A stretch of DNA of 64,000 nucleotides from an uncultured Candidatus Melainabacteria bacterium (GCA_949741915.1 CATJOM010000078.1:1-64000); one strand, 5' to 3'; shown: positions 1 through 9,031, numbered from the stretch's first letter. Numbers and translations: made by a program. The notes: generated by a model from the sequence alone, not told the origin.

Positions 1-1
1 C

Positions 2-96
2 GACGGTTAAATAACCTTAAGGGCCTTCCCTTCGATTGCAGACAAGCTGCGTTTTCACCACAGGTAAAAAGTTGCAGCGGCACAAGCCGTAGTGGA
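2..96. repeat. 95-bp direct repeat, copy 1
   Basis: This segment recurs 245 bp downstream (247-341) with only two mismatches that I can find. It contains a GGTTA/TAACC dyad at 5-16, a CCTTAAGG palindrome at 15-22 and a CGGC-ACAA-GCCG hairpin at 78-89. The spacer between copies holds three more small hairpins: GGC-GCAA-GCC at 112-121, ACTGC/GCAGT at 138-152, and AATTTAC/GTAAATT at 193-220. The base composition is richer in G+C than the neighbourhood. The repeat touches the window edge, so the array may extend to the left. Function unknown. Confidence 0.85.
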
Positions 97-246
97 AATG
101 CGAAAATAAAAGGCGCAAGCCGGTGCTCAAAATGAAAACTGCGGCAAGCAGTTTGAATGGAGCATAACGATGGCGACGTAGGATGTGAGCAAAATTTACG
201 GCAGCGAAGCGAAGTAAATTCTTGTGAAACACCCACAGGAGCAATT

Positions 247-341
247 GACGGTTAAATAACCTTAAGGGCCTTGCCTTTGATTGCAGACAAGCTGCGTTTT
301 CACCACAGGTAAAAAGTTGCAGCGGCACAAGCCGTAGTGGA
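247..341. repeat. 95-bp direct repeat, copy 2
   Basis: Second copy of the repeat at 2-96, offset by 245 bp. Because 245 is not a multiple of three, a reading frame crossing both copies changes frame between them, which argues that the array is non-coding. It ends about 90 bp downstream of the stop codon of the minus-strand gene at 433-990. Confidence 0.85.
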
Positions 342-432
342 GGCACAAAGATAAGTCTATAAAAAAATAATGCGGTATATAATCAAATATATACCGCATT
401 ATTGTAAAAAACTTATATTGGAATTAATCAGT

Positions 433-990
433 CTATTTTTCTGATTGTTCATCCGTTTTAATATTGTTATCAGAAGCAGCACCATCAGAGGCATTCACAA
501 TATTATCATAATCTTCTTTTAGAGCCTTTGAATTTTCTTCACCAATTTTTTTTGTAAGCTCTTTTTGTTCTTGTTTTGCCTTTTCCATCTCGGGCGTTGT
601 CACTATATCTTTTATACCTCTTTCTTTTTTAGTTTTATCAGCGTCATTTTTATTTAGCATGCCTGTTATTAATCCGCCTGCAATCATTAAAAGTCCGATA
701 ATCTTACCTGCGCCAAACTTTGCAGTTTTCTTTGCAAAACTCCGCACGTCAGAAAAAGCATAAAGGCCACCTCCAAACAATAACAAAGAATTAGATGCAA
801 CAAGAAATTTGCCGTTTTTTTCTTCTCTATTTTTTGAAAGATTTATTGAATTACTCACAATGCATTTAGTGTGTATACGGCTTATTTCACTAAATATATT
901 ATCCTTGTTTTTATTTGAATCTTTTTTGGGCTTATCTGAACCTTTAAAACCTATTCTTTGGTCAACCGCAATTCTGTTTACACCTAACAT
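433..990 (-). CDS. small predicted membrane protein, unknown function
   Basis: The preferred start is the ATG at 988-990 (185 residues), because a GAGG Shine-Dalgarno lies 6 nt upstream; an ATG 36 nt further out has no such support. The N-terminus carries a short polar leader followed by IGFKG. Then come two hydrophobic stretches, around residues 65-80 (LLLFGGGLYAF) and 90-110 (IIGLLMIAGGLITGML), and a highly charged Lys/Glu-rich C-terminal tail. It may be a two-pass or hairpin membrane protein with a cytoplasmic coiled tail. I do not recognise a family. The N-terminal aromatic-Gly motif resembles that of other unknown proteins in this window (61306-61506, 48901-51258), so it is probably a lineage-typical protein. 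Confidence 0.7.
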   Translation of the reverse strand: MLGVNRIAVDQRIGFKGSDKPKKDSNKNKDNIFSEISRIHTKCIVSNSINLSKNREEKNGKFLVASNSLLLFGGGLYAFSDVRSFAKKTAKFGAGKIIGLLMIAGGLITGMLNKNDADKTKKERGIKDIVTTPEMEKAKQEQKELTKKIGEENSKALKEDYDNIVNASDGAASDNNIKTDEQSEK

Positions 991-1026
991 AAAAAACCTC
1001 GCTGCAATCTTTTTTGTATAATACAT

Positions 1027-1491
1027 AATATCAGATAATCACATATTTACAATACTGGAAGAGCATTTTAGCTTTTGCCGACAAAAAGAATTAACAAAGA
1101 CAATTAAATATGGTTTTACATCTGTCATTAAATGCATTTGTTACCAAAATATTTCACTTAGAAAACTTAATAAGAACGTTATCTTGTGGCATAAAGCCCT
1201 CCATTACAAAAAACAAGAGCACTATCTGCGCATTAAATACAATTTATCTAAAATAATACCTCTGCAAAAGGCAGAGGCTAAAATAAAGGTTACAAAAATA
1301 AAATTCAAAATTAACCACATTTGAATAAAAAACTTATGAAAAGCCGGGTGTGACGGTAATTATATATTCTGATAGTGAGGAGTGGGGTAATGATATGTCA
1401 ATTGGAGCTGTCAATTAGAACTTTTTTAAATTTTTAAAAATGCTTAATAATATAAACCGTCACCCCAGCAAAAATTAAAACTATGAAAAAC
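1027..1491. other. 465-bp intergenic region with a strong hairpin
   Basis: No convincing gene. It contains a 7-bp perfect hairpin, CCTCTGC/GCAGAGG, at 1259-1277 with an AAAAG loop but no T-tract on either strand. It also has a direct repeat TGTCAATT at 1396-1403 and 1409-1416. An 8-bp inverted repeat, GTGACGGT at 1350-1357 and ACCGTCAC at 1456-1463, encloses about 100 nt immediately downstream of the sigma factor gene. This could form a long terminator-like or processing structure for the sigma transcript, but that is inference. Confidence 0.5.
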
Positions 1492-2448
1492 TTACGTTAA
1501 ATAGTTTTTGAGTTCGCTTGTATCTTTTGATTTTCTAAGCTTCTTTAAAGCCTCACCTTCAATTTGCCTTATTCTTTCTTTTGAAAACCCTAATATTTTG
1601 CCTAATTCTTCAAGGGTCTTTGTATTACGCCCGCAAAGCCCGAAACGATTAATTATTATAAATCTTTCCTTCTCAGATAAAATATCAAGAGCCTTTATTA
1701 TGTCCCTATTTAAAAATTCTTTTTCTGTTTTTATGTCAGGAAGCCTTTTAAAATCATCTTTTATATAATCTTCAAGACATAAATCTTGTGCAACTGGTGT
1801 ATCAAGACTTACAGGTTCTTTTATCATGGCTTTTTTTATAGATTTTATTTTCTTGACATCAAGCTTTAAATAATCCGCCAATTCCTCATCGACAGGTTCT
1901 CTGCCTAATTCTACATGCAGTTTTACAAGAGCCTTCTTCAAAGTTCTTATCTTATCGCTCATATGTACGGGAATTCTTATTGTCCTTGAATTATTGGCTA
2001 TTGCCCTTATTATGGTTTGTTTTATCCACCATGTGGCGTAGGTTGAAAATTTAAAACCTTTTGTATAGTCAAACCTTTCTGCAGCCTTTATAAGCCCCAA
2101 AGAACCTTCCTGGACTAAATCCATAAACAAAATTCCCTGGCCTGTGTATTTTTTTGCAATACTAACAACAAGCCTTAAATTTGCCTGGATAAGTTTCTTT
2201 CTTGCTATCTTTGCCTCTTTTTTGGTACCCTCTTTTATGGTCTTGCCGATTAGTGTTTCATTTGACCTGTTTAAAAGTTTAATCTTGCCTATATCCTTTA
2301 AGTACATCTGCAAAATTTCATCCTTATTAGCAATGGTATTAAAGGTTTTAATTTCGCCATTCTCTTCCTCGTCTTCAAAATTTGGCTCTAACAATTCATA
2401 TTCATCGTAAAAATCTTTTCTGTTTAATGAATCCTTCATAGCTTCCAT
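1492..2448 (-). CDS. rpoD: RNA polymerase sigma factor, sigma-70 group 1/2 (RpoD/SigA type)
   Basis: Directs core RNA polymerase to -10/-35 promoters. Region 1.2 is visible around residues 42-75 (MYLKDIG). Region 2 follows at about 85-160 with [10 protein letters not shown], the [10 protein letters not shown] core-binding segment and the [11 protein letters not shown] -10-recognition helix. Region 3 is at about 165-235. Region 4 has LSEKE, TLEELG and [18 protein letters not shown] for -35 recognition. At 318 residues it lacks the long region 1.1 of proteobacterial RpoD and fits the shorter cyanobacterial/firmicute SigA-like proteins. The ATG is preceded by GAAGGGGAT. It appears monocistronic. 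Whether it is the primary sigma factor or a group 2 paralogue cannot be settled from this window. Confidence 0.92.
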   Translation of the reverse strand: MEAMKDSLNRKDFYDEYELLEPNFEDEEENGEIKTFNTIANKDEILQMYLKDIGKIKLLNRSNETLIGKTIKEGTKKEAKIARKKLIQANLRLVVSIAKKYTGQGILFMDLVQEGSLGLIKAAERFDYTKGFKFSTYATWWIKQTIIRAIANNSRTIRIPVHMSDKIRTLKKALVKLHVELGREPVDEELADYLKLDVKKIKSIKKAMIKEPVSLDTPVAQDLCLEDYIKDDFKRLPDIKTEKEFLNRDIIKALDILSEKERFIIINRFGLCGRNTKTLEELGKILGFSKERIRQIEGEALKKLRKSKDTSELKNYLT

Positions 2449-2535
2449 AAATCCCCTTCTTTATAAAATTCCATCTCTTCTTAATTTGCTTGACGTAAAA
2501 ATTTTAATTATGTTTCCATTCTTTTTATATTGGTG

Positions 2536-2541
2536 TATAAT
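2536..2541 (+). promoter_or_regulatory. -10 box for a possibly leaderless gene
   Basis: A perfect TATAAT ends 7 nt before the ATG at 2549, so transcription would start one base before or at the start codon. No Shine-Dalgarno sequence precedes that ATG. A weak -35 candidate (TTTCCA, 2513-2518) sits at 17-bp spacing. Confidence 0.55.
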
Positions 2542-2548
2542 AAGCTCT

Positions 2549-3355
2549 ATGAAATTTTGCAAACCGTTATTAATTCTGGCATCTATATTGTTTTTTCAGA
2601 CAGGGGTATATGCAAATGATGTCACATTTACTGCAATATCCGATGTGTGTCTGAAATCAGACAAGATGGAAAACAACCTGACGCCATCAATCCAAAATCT
2701 TTTAAGGACCAAGGATGACATTAATAATTCAGGAAGTAAGTTCGTTGTATTCCTTGGTAATAACGTTGCTAAGGCAGATAAATATGACCTTGTTATGTTT
2801 GCAAAAATTATCAACAAAATAAGAAAGCCTGTCTATGCAGGGCTTGGCAATAAAGATATTCAAAGGGCAAAGCGCCTGGATAAGGAAGAATACTACAGAC
2901 TTTTAAATAAATTTTCAAAGAATAAAATCCCAAGACTGCCCTATGCAAAAAATATAGATGGCTTTACGTTTATTTTTATGGATGGCACAAATGAAATGGC
3001 ATCCTTGCCGAGGGGATATTTTAAAGATAAGGAATTAATAGCCCTTGAAAAGTATTTAATCAAATATAAGGATAAAGATGTAATAATAGTGCAGCATTTC
3101 CCGATACTTAAGATGAAGGAGCAGACAAAGACAACCTACAACAGGGAAAGCTATATTAAATTATTATCTGGTTTTGATAATGTAAGGGCAATTATTTCTG
3201 GCCATGAGAATGAAGAATTTGAGATTGAGGATGAAAACGGCATAAAACACATAAATGTGCCGTCATTAAGTACTGCTAAAGAATATAAAGTAATAAGCAT
3301 CAAAAAAAATGATGATAAATTTTCTATAAAGAGCAAGATTATAAGTGTAGAATAG
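2549..3355 (+). CDS. exported metallophosphoesterase-fold protein with degenerate active site
   Basis: The start chosen gives a signal peptide (MKFCKPLLILASILFFQTGVYA); a more distal in-frame start at 2486 would add 21 residues without a better signal. The body follows the calcineurin-like phosphoesterase layout. First strand plus loop is AISDVC (family DxH), then FLGNN (family GD), GLGNKD (family GNHD), IVQHFP, and GHENE (family GHxH). Several metal ligands are replaced: the first His by Cys, the GD Asp by Asn, the GNH His by Lys, and the final His by Asn. It may be catalytically altered or dead, perhaps a binding protein. It is probably extracytoplasmic. It is divergent from the sigma factor gene and apparently monocistronic. 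Confidence 0.7.
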   Translation: MKFCKPLLILASILFFQTGVYANDVTFTAISDVCLKSDKMENNLTPSIQNLLRTKDDINNSGSKFVVFLGNNVAKADKYDLVMFAKIINKIRKPVYAGLGNKDIQRAKRLDKEEYYRLLNKFSKNKIPRLPYAKNIDGFTFIFMDGTNEMASLPRGYFKDKELIALEKYLIKYKDKDVIIVQHFPILKMKEQTKTTYNRESYIKLLSGFDNVRAIISGHENEEFEIEDENGIKHINVPSLSTAKEYKVISIKKNDDKFSIKSKIISVE

Positions 3356-3451
3356 GGCTTAAGGCAATTGGCAGATATTTGTGCCGGTGAGTTTTGTCCA
3401 GACACTATACTGGGCGTGCAAAAAGACGGGCCCCGACATAGAATTATACAT

Positions 3452-5458
3452 TTATACCGGTAATTTTATTTCAAACACTGTGCTTTTTGCAATTTTGCCA
3501 TCTTTAGTTTTATAGCTTGTTGAATCAAAAGTTATTTCACCCTTGTGTTTTTCTATTATTTTTTTACATATTGCAAGGCCAAGCCCTGTACCCTCTCCAA
3601 CCTTTTTTGTGGTAAAGCCTGCCTGAAAAATTTTCTTTTTATCCTCCTCTTTTATGCCAGCACCATTATCTTGGATTTTTACAATGAGCACATTATCAAT
3701 AATCTCGGTTGAAACAATTATTTCACCCGCATAACGCACACCACATACGGAAATATCGTCTTTCAATGTGCTGCATCCAACATCTAAAGCAGATTTTGAG
3801 CCGCCAAGGCCTGCATTTTCAATACCTGCTTGTTTTTCTATACTTTGAATAGAATTCATCAGAATATTCAGAAATACCTGGTTTAACATGTTTGGATAAC
3901 ACTCAACAAGCGGAATGTCTCCATATTTTTTAACAAGATTTATATCTTTTTTAAGTTTGTGCCTTAATAAATTCAGGGTTAAATCCAGTTCATCATTAAT
4001 ATTGGCACTTTGGCTTGTCATCTCATCTAGCCGGACAAACCTTTTTAATGACTGCACAAGATTTGTAATCCTCTTAATAGCCTCAGTATCAATAGAATTA
4101 GTGTCTTTAAGAATTTCTATTGTATCACTATCAAACACTGTATCTTTTTCAAAGAATTTTTTTAAAATCTCATTGTTAGCGCAAATGCTTGCAAGGGGCG
4201 TATTTATCTCATGGGCAACAGATGCAATTAATTGTCCCAGGGATGCCATTTTTTCAGAATTTATAAGCTGCAATTGCGTCTCTTTTAACTCTGCAAGGGC
4301 ACTTTCAAGCTCTTCTTTTTTATCTGAAACAGCCTTAAACAGCATGGCCTGAGTTATAGCACTAGAAATTTGCATTGAAACACCAAGTATAAGTTCCTTT
4401 TCAATATCTTCAATGTGTTTTTTTGGTGTCAAAATTACAACTATTGCAATTAAATTTTCCTTATTTGCGATTGGCAAAATTATCCTTGTACTTGGTGCCC
4501 TCATTGGCTCTTCGGCGTTCTCAAATTCTTTCAGGCACACTGAAATTGCAATCTTGTTATCTAAAATTTCATCGGTGGTTGTTGAGTCATATCTTAATAT
4601 TTGGCCCTTAAATTTTTCTTCATTGCCTTTTTGATGTGAATGAACATATTCCACATGAAATGCCTCGCCATCTGGGCTTTGCAACCTTTTTGCAAAATAA
4701 ACCTTTCTTGCGCCAAAAATGATGCTTAACTCGCCAAGCGCTGTGTTTATCATGTTATTAAGGTCAATGGTTTTTGATATACTTGTTGAAATGCGGTTTA
4801 AAAGCGCCATTTTAACAGCCTGGTTCTGAGCCTTTGAATTAGTATTTAAAAATTCCTGGTTTTGAATTTTAAGCCTTTCATTTTCAGAGGTGATTCTCTC
4901 AAGCATTATTTCTTTTGTGATGTCATAAAAATACAAAATACGGTACTTTTTAAGCGAAAACGCCTGAATTAAAAAATATAAAAACTCCCGCTCACTCTTT
5001 TGATAAAGCCCGTAAAGGCACAGGTTACCTCTTGATTCTATTGCATCTTTCAGAGGCGAATAAGTTTTTAATTTTTCACTCTCGATAAGGCACAGGTCAA
5101 AATAAAACTTGTAATCAAGCTTCTTCAAGGCTCTTAAACCATTTGTTTCTGCTTCATCTTGATTAAAAATATCAGCAAAAATATTCCTAAATGCCTTATT
5201 AAAATACACGCCGTTTATGTTTTCAAGCTTGTTGTTTATTATGGGCTTTTGAATACAAATATCGTCACAAGGAGCTGATTTACTCTCTGAACCGCATAAA
5301 AAAGCATTTTCGTTGCCATTTTTTGAAACTTCAACACCAAATACACCATTTGAAGGCAATTGGGAAGAGCCGCTACGAGAATTATTACAAGGGGGGAAAT
5401 CACAAATTATAATGGGTTCACGTAAATTGTGATAAAAACTCCTCAATACGGTGCTCAT
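3452..5458 (-). CDS. soluble sensor histidine kinase, PAS-like + GAF + HisKA + HATPase
   Basis: 668 residues with no membrane segment, so it senses a cytoplasmic signal. The N-terminal ~180 residues look like a PAS fold (REPIIICD ... GVYFNKAFRNIF ... YFYDITKE), followed by a coiled coil (~185-215) and a GAF domain (~225-370). The H-box EKMASLGQLIASVAHEINTP has its phospho-acceptor His near residue 416. The N-box is NILMNSIQSIE, the G1 box DNGAGI, and the G2 box GEGTGLGLAICKKI. There is no response regulator next to it, so its partner is elsewhere. Two in-frame insertions stand out: ~50 Cys/Ser/Asn-rich residues inside the PAS (about 21-75) and ~30 residues between the N-box and G1 box. Start ATG with GAGG close upstream. 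Confidence 0.92.
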   Translation of the reverse strand: MSTVLRSFYHNLREPIIICDFPPCNNSRSGSSQLPSNGVFGVEVSKNGNENAFLCGSESKSAPCDDICIQKPIINNKLENINGVYFNKAFRNIFADIFNQDEAETNGLRALKKLDYKFYFDLCLIESEKLKTYSPLKDAIESRGNLCLYGLYQKSEREFLYFLIQAFSLKKYRILYFYDITKEIMLERITSENERLKIQNQEFLNTNSKAQNQAVKMALLNRISTSISKTIDLNNMINTALGELSIIFGARKVYFAKRLQSPDGEAFHVEYVHSHQKGNEEKFKGQILRYDSTTTDEILDNKIAISVCLKEFENAEEPMRAPSTRIILPIANKENLIAIVVILTPKKHIEDIEKELILGVSMQISSAITQAMLFKAVSDKKEELESALAELKETQLQLINSEKMASLGQLIASVAHEINTPLASICANNEILKKFFEKDTVFDSDTIEILKDTNSIDTEAIKRITNLVQSLKRFVRLDEMTSQSANINDELDLTLNLLRHKLKKDINLVKKYGDIPLVECYPNMLNQVFLNILMNSIQSIEKQAGIENAGLGGSKSALDVGCSTLKDDISVCGVRYAGEIIVSTEIIDNVLIVKIQDNGAGIKEEDKKKIFQAGFTTKKVGEGTGLGLAICKKIIEKHKGEITFDSTSYKTKDGKIAKSTVFEIKLPV

Positions 5459-5583
5459 AATTCCTCTTTTTCAAGCTTTTTGCAGCACTTTGGCTTTTAA
5501 AACTGCAAATCAAACAGGTATTCATTAAAAACAGAAATACAGCAGTTTAAAAGCAACGGCAAAATTATCCGCCCAGCCTAATT

Positions 5584-6270
5584 CTACATCATAAAATCGT
5601 CAGTATTTTTCTTTACATAAAAACCGAGACCAACTGCCTTATAGCTTGCATTTTCACCTTTCAAGCTAAAATTTTCTTTATTTAATTCATTCAATTTTTG
5701 TCTTAAGGTTTCATTTTCAGTCTTTGTTCTTATTAGCTCTACAACAATTTCATCAAGACCATCCATTTTTTCGCTTAAAACTTTTGAAATCCTGTCAACA
5801 ATATTATTTTCAAGAGCTTCTATGCTTCTTGCAGGCGTATTCTTTGCAACAGCAGGCAAGGCATCTTCTTCATCAAACATTATTTCATGCTTTTGAGCTT
5901 TATGTTTCATTTTTTGAAGAAAATTGCTTTCCTTTACGCTTTTATATAAATTGTCAGAATTATTTACTTCTACCTCAGCAAATTCTTTTTCCATCGCCAT
6001 TTTTTTTACAGCTTCTTCAACGGCGCGCTTTTTCTCTTCCTGCAGCTCTTTAGTGTGCTTGTAAAGCTCTTTTACTTTCTTTAATACATCAATATCATCT
6101 TTAGAGAAATAAATATTTCCAAAGCCGTCTTTTTTGGGCTTCAGACAAGCTTTCTGGCATAGCGTAGAAACTTCTTTAGGGTTTGAATTTAAAATCTTCA
6201 AAAGTTGCCCTGCACTTATGATTTCTTCCATCTGATTAATATCTTCCTGCTTAACTTCAAAATTTTCCAC
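5584..6270 (-). CDS. MerR-like HTH protein with C-terminal coiled coil
   Basis: Start GTG at 6268-6270 with AGAAGGAT upstream. Residues ~17-75 (ISAGQLLKILN ... VSTLCQKACL ... GNIYFSKDDIDVLKKVKELY) resemble the winged-helix DNA-binding part of MerR-family proteins. The middle is charged and helical, and residues ~150-210 form a coiled coil (SIEALENNIVDRISKVL ... ENETLRQKLNELNKENFSLKGE). There is no classical MerR effector domain. It could be a DNA-binding structural or partitioning-type protein rather than a transcription regulator. It lies downstream-to-upstream with the kinase on the same strand but is separated by 125 bp. Confidence 0.6.
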   Translation of the reverse strand: MENFEVKQEDINQMEEIISAGQLLKILNSNPKEVSTLCQKACLKPKKDGFGNIYFSKDDIDVLKKVKELYKHTKELQEEKKRAVEEAVKKMAMEKEFAEVEVNNSDNLYKSVKESNFLQKMKHKAQKHEIMFDEEDALPAVAKNTPARSIEALENNIVDRISKVLSEKMDGLDEIVVELIRTKTENETLRQKLNELNKENFSLKGENASYKAVGLGFYVKKNTDDFMM

Positions 6271-6659
6271 TGCAAATCCTTCTCGCCAAGTGTTAAACGT
6301 GTGTGGTAACTTTTATGTCATCCGTCTATCAAGACAAATTTTATTGTCTATCTTACTACAATATTATAAATTAAATTTTTTAAAAAACTACAAGTTTCTA
6401 TTTTATCTTTACAATTTTGAAGAAATTGTAATAAATGTTACGATGCCGTTTACCATTTTAAACAAGGAACTATTCATTAAAGATAAATGAGACTAGTATA
6501 TGTAAATCAATGTTTGCAAAAACTTTTATAAGGCTTAGTTACTTACTTTTAAGAAACCAATGAAAATAGCTGCATTATTAAACAGGATGACTTTTTTTGC
6601 ATTTTATCAAAAAATCTAATATTATTAGAATAGTTGAATATTATGGATTTCTTAGAAGC
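6271..6659. other. 389-bp divergent intergenic region
   Basis: Separates the minus-strand MerR-like gene from the plus-strand thymidylate kinase, so both promoters must lie here. The sequence is very AT-rich. No hairpin, palindrome or convincing small gene is visible. A 66-codon open frame in it lacks a ribosome-binding site and has unremarkable composition. Confidence 0.5.
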
Positions 6660-7286
6660 ATGAAAAAAGAAAAAAGAGGATATTTTATAACTTTTGAAGG
6701 GGCAGACGGATGCGGAAAAACAACGCAGACAGAACTTATTAAAAAATATCTTGACAATAAAAATATTGAAAATATTCTAACAAGAGAGCCGGGTGGCTCA
6801 GAGCTTGGGGTGCATTTAAGAAAAATTTTATTACATTATGAAAAACCGGTTTCAAACATAGCGGAAACCTTCCTATACCTTGCAGACAGAGCCCAGCACA
6901 TTGAATATAAAATTAAACCCGCACTAGAAGAGGGGAAGATTGTTCTTTGCGACAGGCATACTGATTCAACACTGGCATATCAAGGGTATGGCAGAAATCA
7001 GGATATAGAAACGATTCAAGGGCTAAATAAAATTGCAGTAAACAGCATTTTGCCTGATTTAACCATAGTGTTTGATGTTGAATCTGAAACTGCGCAAAAG
7101 AGGCTCACAGGTGAAAAAGACAGGCTTGAAGCCGAGGGTATCGAATTTCACAAAAAATTAAGGGCAGGTTATCTTGATATAGCAAAAAAAAATCCAAAAA
7201 GAGTAAAGATAGTAAATGCAAACCAGGGTATAGAGCAGGTTTTTAATGATACCATCAAAATAATCGGGGAACTTTTAAACTTATGA
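6660..7286 (+). CDS. tmk: thymidylate kinase
   Basis: Phosphorylates dTMP to dTDP in DNA precursor synthesis. Walker A is GADGCGKTT near the N-terminus. The dTMP-binding REPGG follows, then DRHTDSTLAYQG (family DRYxDSTxAYQG, here with His for Tyr) and a LID region with KDRLEAE. Starting at the ATG at 6660 gives 208 residues, the usual family length; a TTG at 6597 would add a 21-residue extension without support. Its end overlaps the following TPR gene by 4 nt (ATGA), implying translational coupling. Two further TMK-like proteins at 44423-45760 lack REPGG, so this is the real dTMP kinase. Confidence 0.95.
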   Translation: MKKEKRGYFITFEGADGCGKTTQTELIKKYLDNKNIENILTREPGGSELGVHLRKILLHYEKPVSNIAETFLYLADRAQHIEYKIKPALEEGKIVLCDRHTDSTLAYQGYGRNQDIETIQGLNKIAVNSILPDLTIVFDVESETAQKRLTGEKDRLEAEGIEFHKKLRAGYLDIAKKNPKRVKIVNANQGIEQVFNDTIKIIGELLNL

Positions 7287-9031
7287 AAAGATTAAACAAA
7301 AAAGTTGTAATATTTTTTATAATGCTTACTATGATTGGCTTTCATGGGCAAGGTTTTTCAAATCCAAACTGGAATTTGAATAACGGTATTGAACTTATGA
7401 ACCAAAAAAAATACGAAGATGCCCTAAAATTCTTTGCAGGATATGTAAAAAGCAACCCCAATGATTCTGATGGGCATTATTACCTTGGGCTATGCTACAA
7501 AAATCTTAATCAGATGAAAAAATCATCAATACACCTGCAAAAGGCATATGAATTGAGTCCAAACCTTGAAAAAATAAGCGTTTCGCCTTCAAGCAACCAT
7601 GATATATCTGCTGAGGATGATTATCTTGATATGGCAAATATGTATTTTGACAATGGTGATTATAAAAAAAGCCTTCAATATGCTGATTTAATGCTAAAAG
7701 TGAACCCCAACAGTGCAAACGCCTTCATATTGAAAACCAAAATATATTACAAACAAAATAATATTAATCAAGCAAGAATATACTTTAAAAAGGCTTTAAT
7801 GGTAGATAACAGCCTGACAAATTCCATCTGGGCAAAAAATTTAAATATAGCAAAGGTGCCAGAGTATAATTATGAATATTACAACATAAAAGGGCTTGAA
7901 AACTACTATTCGGCCGATATCAAAGGGGCAATCAAATATTTTATCAAAGCCGCCGAAATGGAGCCCAAAAATCCTGCTGTGTATAATAATATGGCCTCAG
8001 CCTATATGAAACTTAATGATTTTGAAAACGCGAAAAAGGCTTTAAATAAAGCAATTGCAGCAGATAGGAACTTTAATTTAACATATATAAATCTTGCAAA
8101 GCTTGAGATGCTTAAAAATAAAGAAAATAAAAAATCTTCAAATGATAAAACAGAAAAATACCTCCAAAAAGCTGTAAAGATAAACCCAAACAGCAAATAT
8201 GCCTATTTAGAACTTGGAAATTTTTACCTCAAAAACAAAGAATATACGCTGGCCAACGAAAATTTCAAAAATGCAGTCTTAATTGATGGCAATTTCTTTG
8301 AAGCACTAATGGGGCTTGGAATCAGCTACGTTGAAGAGGGAAACTTATCAGACGGGATAAAGGTTTTAAGAAAAGCTTCGACCACACAAAAGAATGGTGC
8401 CAAGAACCCGGATATGCTCTATTATCTTGCTAAAATATGCATCGCAAATGCAAATTTTGCAGAGGCAAAAACCTATCTATTAGATGCTTTGAGGCAAAAT
8501 GAAAATCATAATTACTATTTTGAGCTTGGTAAAATTTATTTTCACAACGAAGATTATTCATCTGCTGAAAATGCCTTCAAAAAGGCTATGGAACTGGATT
8601 TAGGGTTTGATTTAGAGGCAGATATTTACAATTACCTTGGGCTTATACAGTATAAAAATTTTGATACAGACAAAGCAATTTATATGTTCAAAAAAGCGAG
8701 AGACCTTGAACCAAACAGGGCCATATACCTGTATAACCTGGCACAAGCCTATAAGAGCCTTGGCAAAAATAATTCATACACAAAAGAGATTGAGGCAATT
8801 GCAAGCTTGAAACCAAAGACTGTGCAGGATTATCTGGATTTTTCAACAATTTATTATGACAAAAAAAATACAAATCATGCCATAAAAATTTTGGATGAAG
8901 GCATAAACAAATATCCTGATGAAAGAGCGCTGTATGAGGCCAAGCTAAAGCTTTTCAGAGCGAGCAAGGATGCGCGCGGCATAAAAGATACAGAATATCA
9001 GATTAAAAATAAATTTAAAAGACAGTCATAA
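7283..9031 (+). CDS. exported TPR-repeat protein
   Basis: 582 residues. The N-terminal ~26 residues form a signal peptide (KKVVIFFIMLTMIGFHG then QGFSNP). The rest is built of tetratricopeptide repeats, for instance DALKFFAGYVKSNPNDSDGHY, DYLDMANMYFDNGDYKKSLQYA and SAENAFKKAMELD, giving about a dozen repeats. TPR solenoids mediate protein-protein contacts, and a periplasmic location is predicted. The partner is unknown. The start codon overlaps the tmk stop (ATGA). Confidence 0.85.
   Translation: MKRLNKKVVIFFIMLTMIGFHGQGFSNPNWNLNNGIELMNQKKYEDALKFFAGYVKSNPNDSDGHYYLGLCYKNLNQMKKSSIHLQKAYELSPNLEKISVSPSSNHDISAEDDYLDMANMYFDNGDYKKSLQYADLMLKVNPNSANAFILKTKIYYKQNNINQARIYFKKALMVDNSLTNSIWAKNLNIAKVPEYNYEYYNIKGLENYYSADIKGAIKYFIKAAEMEPKNPAVYNNMASAYMKLNDFENAKKALNKAIAADRNFNLTYINLAKLEMLKNKENKKSSNDKTEKYLQKAVKINPNSKYAYLELGNFYLKNKEYTLANENFKNAVLIDGNFFEALMGLGISYVEEGNLSDGIKVLRKASTTQKNGAKNPDMLYYLAKICIANANFAEAKTYLLDALRQNENHNYYFELGKIYFHNEDYSSAENAFKKAMELDLGFDLEADIYNYLGLIQYKNFDTDKAIYMFKKARDLEPNRAIYLYNLAQAYKSLGKNNSYTKEIEAIASLKPKTVQDYLDFSTIYYDKKNTNHAIKILDEGINKYPDERALYEAKLKLFRASKDARGIKDTEYQIKNKFKRQS

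Noticed and set aside
6-12. Possible integron attC core GTTAAAT in the repeat
   Set aside because: No matching RYYYAAC partner site or integrase is visible; one 7-bp degenerate match is not evidence.
17-346. 109-codon minus-strand frame across the repeats
   Set aside because: It spans both repeat copies in different frames, has no ribosome-binding site and a Leu/Arg/Phe-rich composition. Treated as non-coding.
1259-1277. CCTCTGC/GCAGAGG hairpin as a rho-independent terminator
   Set aside because: The stem is good but neither strand has a T-tract behind it.
2490-2541. TTGACG (2490-2495) as the -35 for TATAAT at 2536
   Set aside because: The spacing is 40 bp, far outside the usable range.
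6290-6490. 66-codon frame between the MerR-like gene and tmk
   Set aside because: No ribosome-binding site, AT-driven composition (Phe/Tyr/Leu/Asn), and it lies where both divergent promoters must be.
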